In this document: in pieces, positions 41,885-49,914 of the stretch
Numbering within the stretch: the first letter of the stretch is position 1
How the letters are laid out: every line of letters starts with the position of its first letter
Assembly: GCF_014960965.1 (NCBI RefSeq)
Contig: NZ_CP063169.1
Span: 4,125,581 to 4,189,580 of the forward strand
Direction: 5' to 3'
Source of the DNA: Ruania alkalisoli
GTDB lineage: Bacteria > Actinomycetota > Actinomycetes > Actinomycetales > Beutenbergiaceae
Length of the DNA: 64,000 nucleotides
Program-made: the position numbers and the translations under genes
The notes under the pieces: model-generated
The model's database searches: none
What the model saw: the letters and a program-made list of their open reading frames with translations, nothing else
What the model was told of the DNA's origin: nothing

Positions 41885-43065
41885 CGTCGCCGGCCGCCGA
41901 ACCGGCTACAGAGCCGGCTTCGGAGCAGGCCACGGAGCAGGCCGGACTGCCGGAGCACGCTCCGGATCCGGCCTACCTGGCCCGGCCCCCGGCCCGGACG
42001 CTGCCGATCGTCCTCGTCGGCGCGGGTGGGATCGCCCGGGACGCCCACCTGCCCGCCTACCGCAAGGCACGGATGCCGGTGGCCGCCGTCGTGGATCTTG
42101 ACGCGGGCCGTGCCGCAAGCCTGGCGACCGACTTCGATATCCCCGCCACCTACGAGCGCCTGGAGGACGCCGTCGCTGCACACGGCACCGACGTCGTCTA
42201 CGACGTGGCCGTGATGCCGAACGCGTTCGGGGCCATCCTCGATTCGCTGCCCGACGGCGCAGCGGTGCAACTGCAGAAGCCGCTCGGCTACACCTACGCC
42301 GAGGCGACGGCGCTGGTCGAGATCTGCGACCGCAAGCGACTACGCGCCGCCGTCAATACCCAACTGCGGTTCGCCCCGCACGTGGCGGCGGCTCGCCGGC
42401 TGATCGCCGACGGCGCGATCGGGGAGCTGATCGACCTCGAGGTGCTCGTGCGGGTGGAGACGCCGTGGGAGCTGTTCCCGAGCGTATTCGCGCTGGAGCG
42501 CATGGAGATGCCGATGCACTCGGTGCACTATGTGGACCTGGTGCGCTCGTTCGTCGGCGACCCCAGCGGAGTGAGCGCGGTGACCGTGGCGCATCCGCAC
42601 AAGGAGTTGGCCAGTACCCGCACGGGCTATCTGCTGCACTATGCCGAGCGGCCGCTGCGGGTGACCATCAGCACCAACCACGACCATGCCTTCGGTCCCG
42701 CGCATCAGGAGGCGGCGGTGCTGTGGCACGGCACCGAGGGCGCCATCCGCACCGAGCTCGGGCTGCTGCTGGACTACCCGCGAGGCGGGCCGGACCTGCT
42801 GGAGATCACCGACGGCGAGGGCTGGCGCGAGATCGAGGTGGAGGGGTCGTGGTTCCCGGATGCCTTCATCGGCTCGATGGGGGCGCTGCAGCGCTACGCG
42901 ACGGGTGAATCGGAGACGATGCCGACGTCGGTGCGCGACGTGCTGAGGACCATGGCCGTGCTCGAGGCCGCGCACGAGGCCACCCTGGCCGGCGGGCACC
43001 CGCTGCCCGGCCCGCCGCTCTGCCCGCCGCTCGACCCGCCGCTCGGCCCTCCAAGGGCCGAATAA
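41881..43065 (+). CDS. Gfo/Idh/MocA-family oxidoreductase
   Basis: The 394-residue protein begins at a GTG overlapping the previous stop (GTGA). After an unusual 40-residue Ala/Glu/Thr-rich tail (PATEPASEQATEQA), the Rossmann motif VLVGAGGIARDAHLP appears, then the EKP-type catalytic segment as LQKPLGYT (Gln in place of the usual Glu) and the substrate domain (MHSVHYVDLVRSFVG). It ends in a Pro-rich repeat (CPPLDPPLGPP) whose stop codon lies in a GGGCCGAATAA repeat, suggesting the C-terminus was extended by a repeat insertion. It probably oxidises a sugar or sugar acid with NAD(P). Confidence 0.85.
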   Translation: MTSPAAEPATEPASEQATEQAGLPEHAPDPAYLARPPARTLPIVLVGAGGIARDAHLPAYRKARMPVAAVVDLDAGRAASLATDFDIPATYERLEDAVAAHGTDVVYDVAVMPNAFGAILDSLPDGAAVQLQKPLGYTYAEATALVEICDRKRLRAAVNTQLRFAPHVAAARRLIADGAIGELIDLEVLVRVETPWELFPSVFALERMEMPMHSVHYVDLVRSFVGDPSGVSAVTVAHPHKELASTRTGYLLHYAERPLRVTISTNHDHAFGPAHQEAAVLWHGTEGAIRTELGLLLDYPRGGPDLLEITDGEGWREIEVEGSWFPDAFIGSMGALQRYATGESETMPTSVRDVLRTMAVLEAAHEATLAGGHPLPGPPLCPPLDPPLGPPRAE

Positions 43066-43104
43066 TTGACCCCTACTCGGGCTCGACCCTGAATTTCGGG
43101 CCCC
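43055..43104. repeat. Degenerate third copy of the GGGCCGAAT stem-loop repeat
   Basis: AGGGCCGAATAATTGACCCCT followed by ACTCGGGCTCGACCCTGAAT and TTCGGGCCCCT (written as three adjoining pieces) resembles the two hairpins at 22489-22583, including the spacer between them. It lies between convergent genes and supplies the TAA stop of the oxidoreductase. Confidence 0.4.
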
Positions 43105-43134
43105 TGCACGGGTGCGCTCGGGCCGGGAGGCCGA

Positions 43135-44154
43135 TCACGTGCCGACGGCCGCCGTGGAGGCACGCAGCACCAGTTCGGGCGCCGGGTCCTCGACCACCCG
43201 GCTGATGGGGTCCACCCGGTCCGCGCCGGCGCCGTCGAGCAGCATGTCCACGGCGGTCGAGCCCAGTGCGCCCATCGGCAGCCGGATCGTCGTCAGCGCC
43301 GGGGCGCAGGTGATGGCCGGCCAGATGTCATGGATCGCCACCACCGAGAGCTCCTCGGGCACGCTGATACCCATCTGCGCCGCCTCGGTGAGCGCACCGA
43401 TCCCGGCGTTGACGTTCCCGACCACCAAAGCGGTCGGCCGGGGCTCACGCCCGAGCAGCAGCCGGACGGCGTCCCGCGCTGAGCGGTAGGTGTACCCCAA
43501 CGTGGTCACGTGTTCCCGGGGCAGGGTGAGCCCCGCCTCGCCGAGTTCGCGCTCGACTCCCTGTTGACGGCGGCTACTGGTGTCGGAGGCCGGGACGCCG
43601 CCGACGTACCCGATGCTCCGGTGCCCCAGTTCGAGCAGGTGGCGGGTCGCGAGCGCACCGGCGGCGACGTCGTCGAGGCCGATGGTGCGCACCCCATCGA
43701 CCGGACCGGAGTTGATCATCACGGTGTGCTCGGGGTGGGTCAATGCCCGGGCGACCAGATCGGTGGGGGCGCTGTCGTCCTTCTGCAGCAGGACGCCGTC
43801 GACGAGCCGTTCGTTGAGCAGCCGGTTGAACCCTTCACTGCCCGGCTGCATCCGCGGACTGGAGGCCAGCAGCACCGAGTAGGAGTGGTCCAGGGCGCGC
43901 GCCTCAACCCCGTTGACCAGGTCGGTGAAGGTGGCGTTGGTGACGTCGGGGACCACGAGGGCAAGCAGGTGGGTCCGGGCTCGCCGCAGGGACCGTCCGG
44001 CCGAGTTGGGCGCGTAGCGCAGCAGCCGCGCCGACTCCACGACCCGCTCACGCGTCTCGGGGCGGATCCGGATGGTGGGGTCGGAGTTGAGCACCCGGGA
44101 AACCACCGAGACAGACACGCCTGCGTGTGAGGCCACATCCCGTAACGTCACCAT
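43135..44154 (-). CDS. LacI-family transcriptional regulator
   Basis: The 339-residue protein has the LacI helix-turn-helix at residues 1-25 (MVTLRDVASHAGVSVSVVSR) and the effector domain (LLALVVPDVTNATFTDLVNG; GHRSIGYVGGVP; LSVVAIHDIWPAITC). The start at 44154 matches the family N-terminus; the frame is open 12 codons further up. A 12-bp sequence upstream of this gene occurs in inverted form before the LplB-type importer operon, so it probably controls both itself and the importer/CoA-transferase region. Confidence 0.92.
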   Translation of the reverse strand: MVTLRDVASHAGVSVSVVSRVLNSDPTIRIRPETRERVVESARLLRYAPNSAGRSLRRARTHLLALVVPDVTNATFTDLVNGVEARALDHSYSVLLASSPRMQPGSEGFNRLLNERLVDGVLLQKDDSAPTDLVARALTHPEHTVMINSGPVDGVRTIGLDDVAAGALATRHLLELGHRSIGYVGGVPASDTSSRRQQGVERELGEAGLTLPREHVTTLGYTYRSARDAVRLLLGREPRPTALVVGNVNAGIGALTEAAQMGISVPEELSVVAIHDIWPAITCAPALTTIRLPMGALGSTAVDMLLDGAGADRVDPISRVVEDPAPELVLRASTAAVGT

Positions 44155-44190
44155 CCTCGCGATCGTAGCGGTGCACACCTTCGGTCGCAC

Positions 44191-44202
44191 AAACGATTCA
44201 CC
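44191..44202. promoter_or_regulatory. Candidate LacI operator upstream of the regulator gene
   Basis: AAACGATTCACC lies 37 bp before the LacI start. It is identical, as reverse complement, to 37826-37837. Both extend to a G-x-GAA-x-CG-x-TT pattern with the central CG step of LacI-type operators. The rest of 44155-44311 shows nothing else recognisable. Confidence 0.5.
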
Positions 44203-44311
44203 GCCGTTTCACCATGGCACAGTGATCACCGGTAGAGCACTGGGTGAATGTCGGTGGTGCTGCCCATAGGCCAGACCTGTTGCATATACCCAGAAGCTCC
44301 CGACACCAGTA

Positions 44312-44429
44312 GCGTCGGTGCGCCACATCCCAGCCCGTATCCGCCATCCGCGAGATCAGACGATGCCTCGAGCGTTACATCGCCCGCGATCTATACCGCC
44401 GTCTCGAAGCCGAACGGACCCGCACTTGA
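44312..44429 (+). pseudogene. C-terminal relic of an IS110-like transposase
   Basis: One frame, open from a stop at 44312 to TGA 44427-44429, encodes SAIREIRRCLERYIARDLY followed by RRLEAERTRT. This resembles the conserved end of IS110-family transposases (AIRCLKRYIARE-like). No upstream catalytic part, start or terminal structure is seen. It is a small scar in the 340-bp gap between the LacI gene and the sialidase-like gene. Confidence 0.45.
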
Positions 44430-44482
44430 CGCCCACAGGGAGCGGCACCCCTCCGGGTGGAGACGTTCGCCGAACGACGCGT

Positions 44483-44511
44483 GCCGGGTGACGTCGTTTC
44501 TGCCACCCGGC
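44483..44511 (-). terminator. Hairpin after the sialidase-like gene
   Basis: GCCGGGTG (44483-44490) pairs with CACCCGGC (44504-44511) across a 13-base loop, 20 bp past the stop codon of the minus-strand operon. No U tract is present, so the function is tentative. Confidence 0.35.
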
Positions 44512-44530
44512 GCGCGCGATCAACGTGCCA

Positions 44531-46750
44531 TCATCGGATTTCGCAGGTCGTTCTAATCCAGTCCATGGCGAACGCCGAGGTGTCTGCGCTATTCGTTGAC
44601 GACCAGAGCCTCACCTGAGGGTCGATGTCTGAGTCCTGGATCGTCCAGTGCGCACCGGTGTCGACGCCGTTCCGATAGAGCCGCGCCTCGCCACCGCTGG
44701 AGGTGTCAACCCGCCAGGATGCGAGCGAGCCGGCATTGGACAGAGCGTAGATCCGCGTCCAGTGCGTCTCGCCCTTGGGTATGGCGTAGACGCCGTCGTG
44801 CTGAATCGAGAGCATCAACCGACGACTGTCATTCGCGACCATCAGAGCCAGGCTCGCACCCCGTCCATTCGACGGATCCAGCGTGCTGTAGTCGGTGACC
44901 TCCGCCCGGAAGTCCACACTGAAGTCACATCTGGTGTTGACGAAAGCGGTGACCGCGTTCTGGCCGGAGGTTGGACTCGAGACGATGAGCTCGCCCTGTG
45001 AGACAGTCCCTCCCGCGCCGAACGGCACCCAGCCCGACAGATCGTCCCAGGTCGTGGAGACGATGTTGTCCTCGACACTGAACCAGTCGACGCTTGCAGA
45101 GGCGGGCTCCGTCGAGGTCCCGGATGCGAAGAGCTGAATGCCGAGACTGGTCGTTGATGCAGGAGTGGACCACTCAACACCAGTGTCAACAGAGTCGAGG
45201 TAGAGCCGCGCGGTGCCGGCTTCGTCGACGGTGACACGGTACTGATGATCACCGGTACCGATGGATGCCGCCAGGACTCGGACCCAAGCCGAGCCACCCG
45301 CAACTCGGGCGTAGACACCGTCGGACTGCGCAGACAGGGCAAGGGTCCAATCACCACCGACGACCTCCATGCCGAGGTTGGCTCCGATGCCGCTGCTGGT
45401 ATTCAGAGGACCACCCGTCGCGATCCGCCCGCGGAAAGCACCCACAAAACCGTGCAGCGGAGCCTGCTCGCGGCCGACGGTCGTCCAGGTGGAATCGTTG
45501 TTCGCGAGATTCAATCGTCCGGACGACACCGTTGCCGAGCCGCCCGCCGGCGTCACGCTCCAGTTCCCGATCGTGTCCCAGTTCTCGTTCGCGCCTGTAA
45601 ACGACTGGTCGAGATCCAGCTTGATCAGCTCGACACCAGCCGTGTCGCTCTCCCAGACGATGTAGTACTTGCCGGGCGCATACTCGTCACCCATGGCGTA
45701 CGTGTCCCAGCCGGCGCTGTGCGGGCGATCCACGACGGGCGGCTCGTCGGCAAGGAATCGACCCGGACCCCACGGCTGGTCCGGCTCCTTCACCTTGTAG
45801 TTGAGTATCGAACGCCAGTGCGCGGGCCGTGTCTCTAGCGGGCTCGGGAAGATGCCACCCATGGTGTTGTACACGGCCACGTAGCGACCGGTGGAGTCCT
45901 GCGTGACGTATCCCTTGGTCCCCATGTTGGGGATGCTGCTGTCGTAGACAAGGCTGCTCCACGTGAGACCGCCGTTAGTGCTCTCGGTGCGAGACATGTA
46001 GACCGGACCAGTCACATAGTCCTCAGCGGGCGCTGCCACACGGCTGAACATGATGAGCTTGTCGGGGTCGTCCTGATCCACGACCAGCTGGTTCTCGCCC
46101 GACTTGGTGTTCAACGGGTCAGGGGCGTAGGCGCCAGCGGTCCACGTCACCAAGTCGGTCGACCGCATCACAGCTACTCGTCCATCATTCCAGAACGGCG
46201 CGATGTGGTAGCCATCCTGGTACATCGGCCGCCCCGCGATGACAAATCCGGAAGGAACCCCCGAGAAGTCGGCGTTCCAGTTCGACCAAGTCGCGCCGCC
46301 GTCGGTGCTTCGCTTCATGAAACTCGTCACCGGCATCCCGTTGTACGAGCTCGCGGGTGTGCGGCCGAGGAACGCGTAGAGGTCGGACCCGACCCGGTAG
46401 AGGATGACGTAGTGCCAGCCGTAGGTTGAGTCTTTGGGGGCCAGGACGGCGGGCGAGGTCCAGGTCGCCCCGCCATCCGTGCTGCGTGAGTACCGAACCT
46501 CACCGTTGTCGAACTGACCATCGGTGTTGCCCTCACGCCAGGCCACGACGACATTGTTCGGACTCGTGGTGATCACATCGGGAGTTCGGATGCCATCACC
46601 GTCTCCGAAGCTTGTGTCCGAGTAGACGGTGACCTGATCTGTGAGCTCCTCTGCTGCCGCCGGCTGTGCCACCACCGCTGCCACCAGCAAGAGGGCGATC
46701 GCCTGTGCAAGTAGCACAAGCCACCGTCTCGATCGAGCGATGTCTGCCAT
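44531..46750 (-). CDS. Secreted BNR-repeat (sialidase-like) glycosidase with two C-terminal sandwich modules
   Basis: The 739-residue protein has a signal peptide (RRWLVLLAQAIALLLVAAVV, cleavage after AAAEE-like region near residue 32). A six-bladed propeller follows with Asp-box repeats SRSTDGGATWTSP and KRSTDGGATWSNW (about residues 85-155) and NVVVAWREGN with an Arg in the position of the sialidase triad. After about residue 370 come two copies of a module of about 170 residues, each with DGVYA and a strand ending ARLY-(LDS/RNG)-VDTG. AAGGAG precedes ATG 46750. It is the last gene of an importer and dehydrogenase operon, so it likely frees the sugar imported by it. The substrate may not be sialic acid, since BNR folds occur in several glycosidase and lyase families. 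Confidence 0.75.
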   Translation of the reverse strand: MADIARSRRWLVLLAQAIALLLVAAVVAQPAAAEELTDQVTVYSDTSFGDGDGIRTPDVITTSPNNVVVAWREGNTDGQFDNGEVRYSRSTDGGATWTSPAVLAPKDSTYGWHYVILYRVGSDLYAFLGRTPASSYNGMPVTSFMKRSTDGGATWSNWNADFSGVPSGFVIAGRPMYQDGYHIAPFWNDGRVAVMRSTDLVTWTAGAYAPDPLNTKSGENQLVVDQDDPDKLIMFSRVAAPAEDYVTGPVYMSRTESTNGGLTWSSLVYDSSIPNMGTKGYVTQDSTGRYVAVYNTMGGIFPSPLETRPAHWRSILNYKVKEPDQPWGPGRFLADEPPVVDRPHSAGWDTYAMGDEYAPGKYYIVWESDTAGVELIKLDLDQSFTGANENWDTIGNWSVTPAGGSATVSSGRLNLANNDSTWTTVGREQAPLHGFVGAFRGRIATGGPLNTSSGIGANLGMEVVGGDWTLALSAQSDGVYARVAGGSAWVRVLAASIGTGDHQYRVTVDEAGTARLYLDSVDTGVEWSTPASTTSLGIQLFASGTSTEPASASVDWFSVEDNIVSTTWDDLSGWVPFGAGGTVSQGELIVSSPTSGQNAVTAFVNTRCDFSVDFRAEVTDYSTLDPSNGRGASLALMVANDSRRLMLSIQHDGVYAIPKGETHWTRIYALSNAGSLASWRVDTSSGGEARLYRNGVDTGAHWTIQDSDIDPQVRLWSSTNSADTSAFAMDWIRTTCEIR

Positions 46751-46827
46751 TCTCGTTTCTCCTTGATCATCATGGCTGCAAGCACCGGGCCGGAACTTGC
46801 GGGGAGTCCATCGACCTGCCATCAGCG

Positions 46828-47850
46828 CTAGGCGATGCGGTCGTACATCTCGCGACTGATCTCGCCGACGAGCGATTCGCCCGCACGAAAACGCTCGATC
46901 TCATCGACGACCGCTTCGCCCTGCGCGCGGAGCGTCTCAACGGTGAGTGCGGCGATGTGAGGGGTGACCATGGCGTTCTCGAGGTGGCGCCAGGGGCTGT
47001 CAGGTGGCAACGGTTCCTGATCGAAGACATCGAGCACGGCGGACAACCGGCCAGACCTCACTGCGTTCAGCACGGCACTCGCATCGAGCAACGCGGCCCT
47101 TGCGGTGTTGATCAGCAGTGCACCGTCACGCATGCGCGCTAGTTCCGCGGCTCCGATCATCCTGCGCGTCTCCGGCAGCACGGGTGCGTGGAGCGAGACG
47201 ACGTCGCTCAAGGTCAGCAAGTTGTGAAAGGTCACGAGCTCGACGCCCAGTTGGCTAGCGTCGTCGGGCGTCAGGAACGGATCGCTGACGAGGACACGAC
47301 AGCCGAACCCTGCCAGCAGCCCGATCACGGCTCTACCGACACGGCTCGCGCCGACCAGGCCCACCGTCTGCGCACGAAGCAGCCTGCCGGGAGCCTCGGC
47401 CGCCAACGACTCCCAGTCGTCGCCACGCCGCATCCGCTCATGTAAGAGAGTCGCCCTCCGTAGCCCGGCGATCATGGCCATCGCAGTGAACTCCGCCACC
47501 GCGTCGGCCAGTACCGCGGAGACCGTGGTCACGGCGACGCCCCTGTCATAGACCTCGGCAGGGACGATCGCGCGGATCGAGCCGCCCGTGTGAGCGATGA
47601 GCCGCAGCTTCGGCGCGTGGTCCAGAATCTCGACGGCGAGGGCAGGGCTGTCCCATCCGGTGACGACGACCTCGGTCTCTGGACCGATCGCCGTCAGATC
47701 GGGCAGGCCGATCGCATCGACAGCGGGCAGCCGGACAGCGCCCGCGGCGCGCAGCCTCGAGCGATCGCGAGCGGAGAAGATGCGCTCGATCAGTCCCGTC
47801 GACATGAGGACGGCGACTCGCTCACCCCGCTCGACTGCCGCAGGTGTCAC
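46828..47850 (-). CDS. D-isomer-specific 2-hydroxyacid dehydrogenase family protein
   Basis: The 340-residue protein starts at a GTG that overlaps the previous stop (GTGA). It has the NAD-binding motif VGLVGASRVGRAVIGLLAGFG (shown as about residues 150-170), the catalytic Arg region GALLINTARAALLDA, Glu in DVFDQEPLPPDS and His in MVTPHIAALT. It reduces or oxidises a 2-keto/2-hydroxy acid, such as a keto-deoxy sugar acid or glyoxylate-type aldolase product. The DHDPS-family aldolase in the same operon could make its substrate. Confidence 0.88.
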   Translation of the reverse strand: MTPAAVERGERVAVLMSTGLIERIFSARDRSRLRAAGAVRLPAVDAIGLPDLTAIGPETEVVVTGWDSPALAVEILDHAPKLRLIAHTGGSIRAIVPAEVYDRGVAVTTVSAVLADAVAEFTAMAMIAGLRRATLLHERMRRGDDWESLAAEAPGRLLRAQTVGLVGASRVGRAVIGLLAGFGCRVLVSDPFLTPDDASQLGVELVTFHNLLTLSDVVSLHAPVLPETRRMIGAAELARMRDGALLINTARAALLDASAVLNAVRSGRLSAVLDVFDQEPLPPDSPWRHLENAMVTPHIAALTVETLRAQGEAVVDEIERFRAGESLVGEISREMYDRIA

Positions 47851-48950
47851 GGGGCTACCGGCGCTGGTGCGCCGTCGCGCAATGACTGCAGCGCCGCCTG
47901 CGCCACCTGTACCGAGGCACGTGCAGCCGACCCATCGAAGAGCATCTTCTTGTCGTCGTCGATCGGAAAGCCCGTCACGACGTCGATGAAGCAGGCAAGC
48001 TCGTCACGCACGGCGCGCCTCAGATAGAGCGGCGGCCGGTCGGTAGGACTCCCGTACGTGCTGCCGCCGTCGACATCCTTGAACAACGCCTGCATCGACT
48101 CCTCGCTGTCGGCGTCGTCGAAGAGCCCGAACTGTTGCGGCGCCGCGTCACCGACCTTCAGGAAAACGCTCGCGGCCTTGTTGTCGATGAGCACCGCACC
48201 CTCGGTGCCGTTGATCTTGACGAGGTGCTCGCCCCAGCGGAATCCCGAGCCGTACTGCATCGAGCCGAAGCCGCCGTCGGCGAACGTCAGCGTGAGCAGC
48301 ACCACGTCGTCCTCGTCCCCGAAACCCTCGCCCTGATGCGCGAGGTTGCCGCCCACAGCCCGGACGCTGGCGACCGCACCGGCGAACCAGAGCAACAGGT
48401 CGATCTCGTGGATGTGATGGAACAGGTGGCCGCCGGAGGTGTCCTGCACCTTCTTCCACGAGACGTCGGGGCGTGGTTCTTCCCACCCCGTCCTCTCGGC
48501 GTGCGCAACCAGGACGCGCCCTATCGTCCCCGACTCGATCCACTCCCGGACTCGCCGCATGCCAGGGTAGAAGTGCATCATGTGACCGAGCATCAGCGTC
48601 ACGCCGGCACGGGTGCACGCCGCGACCATCGCGTCGCAGTCCTCGACGGACAGCGCGAACGGCTTCTCACAGAAGACGTGCTTGCCGTGTGCTGCGGCAA
48701 CCGTCACCGGCTCCCGGTGCAGATGGTTCGGGGTGGCGACGATCAGTGCATCGACGTCGTCCCTCGCCACCAGTGACTCGAGCGAGTTCTCGACATCGCA
48801 CGGCAGTTCATCGGCGACCCTTCTGGCGCCGGTGCCTGAGGCGCTGTGGACGGCAATCAGCTCGGCTCCGGGGAGCGAGTGGATGATCCGCGCCTGCTCG
48901 GCGCCGATATAGCCGCATCCGGTGATCCCGAAACGAACGGGTGCTGGCAT
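47847..48950 (-). CDS. Gfo/Idh/MocA-family oxidoreductase
   Basis: The 367-residue protein has the Rossmann motif FGITGCGYIGAEQ (residues 7-19), the VFCEKPFAL catalytic-lysine motif and a substrate domain with HHIHEIDLLLWFAG (His in the active-site position). AAGGAG precedes ATG 48950; the frame is open upstream without homology. The next gene overlaps its stop. It is the second of two paralogous dehydrogenases in the operon, suggesting an oxidation-reduction pair such as C3 oxidation and later reduction of a sugar. Confidence 0.9.
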   Translation of the reverse strand: MPAPVRFGITGCGYIGAEQARIIHSLPGAELIAVHSASGTGARRVADELPCDVENSLESLVARDDVDALIVATPNHLHREPVTVAAAHGKHVFCEKPFALSVEDCDAMVAACTRAGVTLMLGHMMHFYPGMRRVREWIESGTIGRVLVAHAERTGWEEPRPDVSWKKVQDTSGGHLFHHIHEIDLLLWFAGAVASVRAVGGNLAHQGEGFGDEDDVVLLTLTFADGGFGSMQYGSGFRWGEHLVKINGTEGAVLIDNKAASVFLKVGDAAPQQFGLFDDADSEESMQALFKDVDGGSTYGSPTDRPPLYLRRAVRDELACFIDVVTGFPIDDDKKMLFDGSAARASVQVAQAALQSLRDGAPAPVAP

Positions 48951-48966
48951 TGGTAGTACTCCTTCG

Positions 48967-49914
48967 TCAGTGCGAGTTGGGTGTCGCCTTGAGGTCGTCG
49001 ATGATCGCCTGGACGGCGAGTGCGTCAGCTTCACGCGCCAGGTCGGGGGAGGCGCTGCCCTCGAGCACGGCCCAGAAGGCGCGCCACTGGTCCGCGAACG
49101 GCTGCCGATAATCAGTCGTGAGATCCTCGACGCGGCGTGAGGCGCTCTCGATCACCAGCGTGCCTGGCCGCGTTGCGAGCGCATATCCACGTTCGCCCAC
49201 CGCCAGCAGGACGTTGTCGCGCGTGCCGCCGACGTCGGGGAAGTCCGGCATCCATCCGCCGGCGATCAGCGCGTCATGGGAGTCATCGAACGTCAGCCGG
49301 ATCCGGCCGACCTCGTCGGTTCCAGTCGTTCGGTCCTGCGTCAGCACGCCCTCGACAGCGATCGGCTCCGCTCGCATGAGCCAGCGGCTTAGGTCGATGG
49401 CGTGGCAGAGCGTCTCGCTCGTCACGCCGACCCTACCGGCCCACACCTCCGGGCGGGGCTGCTGGTAGTGCGCGACGTGCAGGTAGCGCAGCGCTCCGAT
49501 TTCGCCGCTCTCGATGACGTCGCGCACGCGCCGGAACAGTGCTTCGAATCGCATCTTGAAGCCGATCGCTAGCGGGACACCGCCTTGGCGACAGCGTGCG
49601 ACCATCGACTCGGCTACCGGCAGCGTGAGCGCGAGCGGCTTCTCGCACAGCATCGGGATCCCGCGCTGCACGCAACGGTCGACGATCCGCTCGTGAGACT
49701 CTGGTGGGGTACTGATGCCCACTGCATCGACGACCTCGCGCGACAGCATCTCTTCGACGTCCGCGTAGATCGGCGATGCTCCGGCGACGGCAGCAGCTCG
49801 GTCATGGTCAATGTCGACCACGGCGACGACGGCGTGCCCGGCACGTCGCAGCACGTCGATGTAGATGCCACCGATGAGCCCGCAACCGACGACGGCCGCC
49901 CTCACTTCACGCAC
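48967..49914 (-). CDS. Gfo/Idh/MocA-family oxidoreductase
   Basis: The 315-residue protein starts AAVVGCGLIGGIYIDVL, contains ISTPPESHERIVDRC and the catalytic MLCEKPLALTLP, and an active-site-type HAIDLSRWLM. It is shorter than its neighbour at 47847-48950 and only distantly similar. Its start lies eight bases inside the upstream isomerase gene, so translation is coupled. Confidence 0.9.
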   Translation of the reverse strand: MREVRAAVVGCGLIGGIYIDVLRRAGHAVVAVVDIDHDRAAAVAGASPIYADVEEMLSREVVDAVGISTPPESHERIVDRCVQRGIPMLCEKPLALTLPVAESMVARCRQGGVPLAIGFKMRFEALFRRVRDVIESGEIGALRYLHVAHYQQPRPEVWAGRVGVTSETLCHAIDLSRWLMRAEPIAVEGVLTQDRTTGTDEVGRIRLTFDDSHDALIAGGWMPDFPDVGGTRDNVLLAVGERGYALATRPGTLVIESASRRVEDLTTDYRQPFADQWRAFWAVLEGSASPDLAREADALAVQAIIDDLKATPNSH

